A stretch of DNA of 64,000 nucleotides from Psococerastis gibbosa (lineage: Eukaryota > Arthropoda > Insecta > Psocodea > Psocidae), in NCBI GenBank assembly GCA_963971405.1, contig OZ020490.1, forward strand, positions 2,294,001-2,358,000. Direction: 5' to 3'. Below, one piece after another: positions 63,440-64,000 of this stretch. Below the pieces are notes generated by a model. It was not told where the DNA came from, did not search any database, and saw only the letters and a program-made list of their open reading frames with translations. Each line of letters opens with the position of its first letter. The stretch's first letter is position 1. Made by a program: the position numbers and the translations under genes.

Positions 63440-64000
63440 ATGGAATCGAAGAAAAGGAAACTGAACGCGAGGGAATATGTGTGTAGAATATGTGCTGTGA
63501 GTTTCACACTAAATTGCAATTTAAAAAGACATGTCATAAACAAACATGGAGTTAGTATTATACCATGCAAAAAATGTAAAGCCACATTCACATGCAGAGA
63601 GGACCTATCTCATCATATATTGCAGCGGCATACATCAGCAAATCACGGGATGGAAATTGTACAAACTCGCCCAAAACTGACATCTGCTGGGAATGGAGAG
63701 GACTGCAAGGCATGCGGGGGCAAAATCAACAACTCCAGTCCACTTACAGTTCTGTGTAAAGAATGTTCATCTATCTTTTCGTGTAAGTATGAGAATCCTG
63801 TATCTGTTAAAACCCTTGAGTGTAAATATATTTGTGAATTCTGTTCGGTCCCTTTTGCTCGGAAGTATAGTTTGAAAGTCCACATATTAAGCATACATAT
63901 TATTAATTGTTTGAATTGCAAGAAATTGTTTATGAGGGAAGATTTTACTAATCATAAGAATAATTGCACAATTATGAGCGGGGGAACACTATCTAACGAG
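63440..64000 (+). CDS. C2H2/zinc-ribbon protein, intronless, 3' end outside window
   Basis: Open from ATG 63,440 through the last base (187 codons, no stop). N-terminus has a basic KKRKL stretch that could be a nuclear signal. C2H2 fingers lie at 15-36 and 43-64 (both C-x2-C-x12-H-x4-H). A CxxC...CxxC zinc-ribbon-like pair follows at 89-92 and 106-109. A third C2H2 finger is at 132-153 and a CCHC-like finger at 157-176. The fingers lack TGEKP linkers, so this is not a typical KRAB- or ZAD-like array. It shares its leader with the 101-residue gene upstream but no protein similarity. The downstream part, which could carry an enzymatic domain, is not visible. DNA binding is inferred from the fingers only. 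Confidence 0.82.
   Translation, partial: MESKKRKLNAREYVCRICAVSFTLNCNLKRHVINKHGVSIIPCKKCKATFTCREDLSHHILQRHTSANHGMEIVQTRPKLTSAGNGEDCKACGGKINNSSPLTVLCKECSSIFSCKYENPVSVKTLECKYICEFCSVPFARKYSLKVHILSIHIINCLNCKKLFMREDFTNHKNNCTIMSGGTLSNE

Overview
This is repeat-rich, AT-rich nuclear DNA from an arthropod, most likely an insect, though I cannot name the species. The evidence is an exon of the calcineurin A (protein phosphatase 2B catalytic subunit) gene with arthropod-type sequence, a BEL/Pao LTR retrotransposon, an interstitial run of the arthropod telomere repeat TTAGG (27,122-27,150), tRNA- and 5S-derived SINEs, and many degraded LINE 3' ends. Most of the 64 kb is layered, nested mobile DNA with few coding exons.

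Layout. 1-38.4 kb is a mosaic of interspersed repeats. It holds one candidate first coding exon (809-1085) and no other convincing gene. The main repeat families are: (i) a ~0.8 kb element in at least nine copies, with hairpin ends and no detectable target duplication, which I interpret as a Helentron-like rolling-circle element (HINE-like); (ii) a tRNA-derived SINE; (iii) a ~357 bp SINE whose head resembles 5S rRNA, with two clear target-site duplications; (iv) a ~240 bp unclassified repeat, here called family 3; (v) several hairpin or TIR elements (MITEs), including TTAA-ended ones and hAT-like ones with 8 bp duplications; (vi) 5'-truncated LINE relics. 38,441-44,619 is a nearly intact, very young BEL/Pao retrotransposon on the minus strand. 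Its 315 bp LTRs differ at one visible position. It carries a gag-protease ORF and an RT-RNaseH-integrase ORF in the same frame, separated by a single UAA codon. 44.6-59.2 kb is again repeat mosaic.

59.2-64 kb is the most gene-like part. A calcineurin A exon (59,602-59,805, plus strand) has clean splice sites. It is followed by what should be its next intron, which carries a tandem repeat array (60.2-60.9 kb), a GGGTGGTC-rich minisatellite (61.44-62.04 kb) and two intronless genes in the same orientation: a 101-residue protein (62,181-62,486) and a multi-zinc-finger protein running off the window (63,440 onward). These two unrelated proteins are preceded by homologous ~105 bp leaders with the same block at nearly the same distance from each ATG. 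Such a shared cis-element on different intronless genes suggests a multigene mobile or virus-like element, or a recently amplified gene cluster, inside the host intron. It is the best candidate here for an undescribed system.

Limits: all family assignments are by eye. Repeat boundaries are approximate unless a target duplication is given. Long G/C homopolymers, common here, may be mis-sized.
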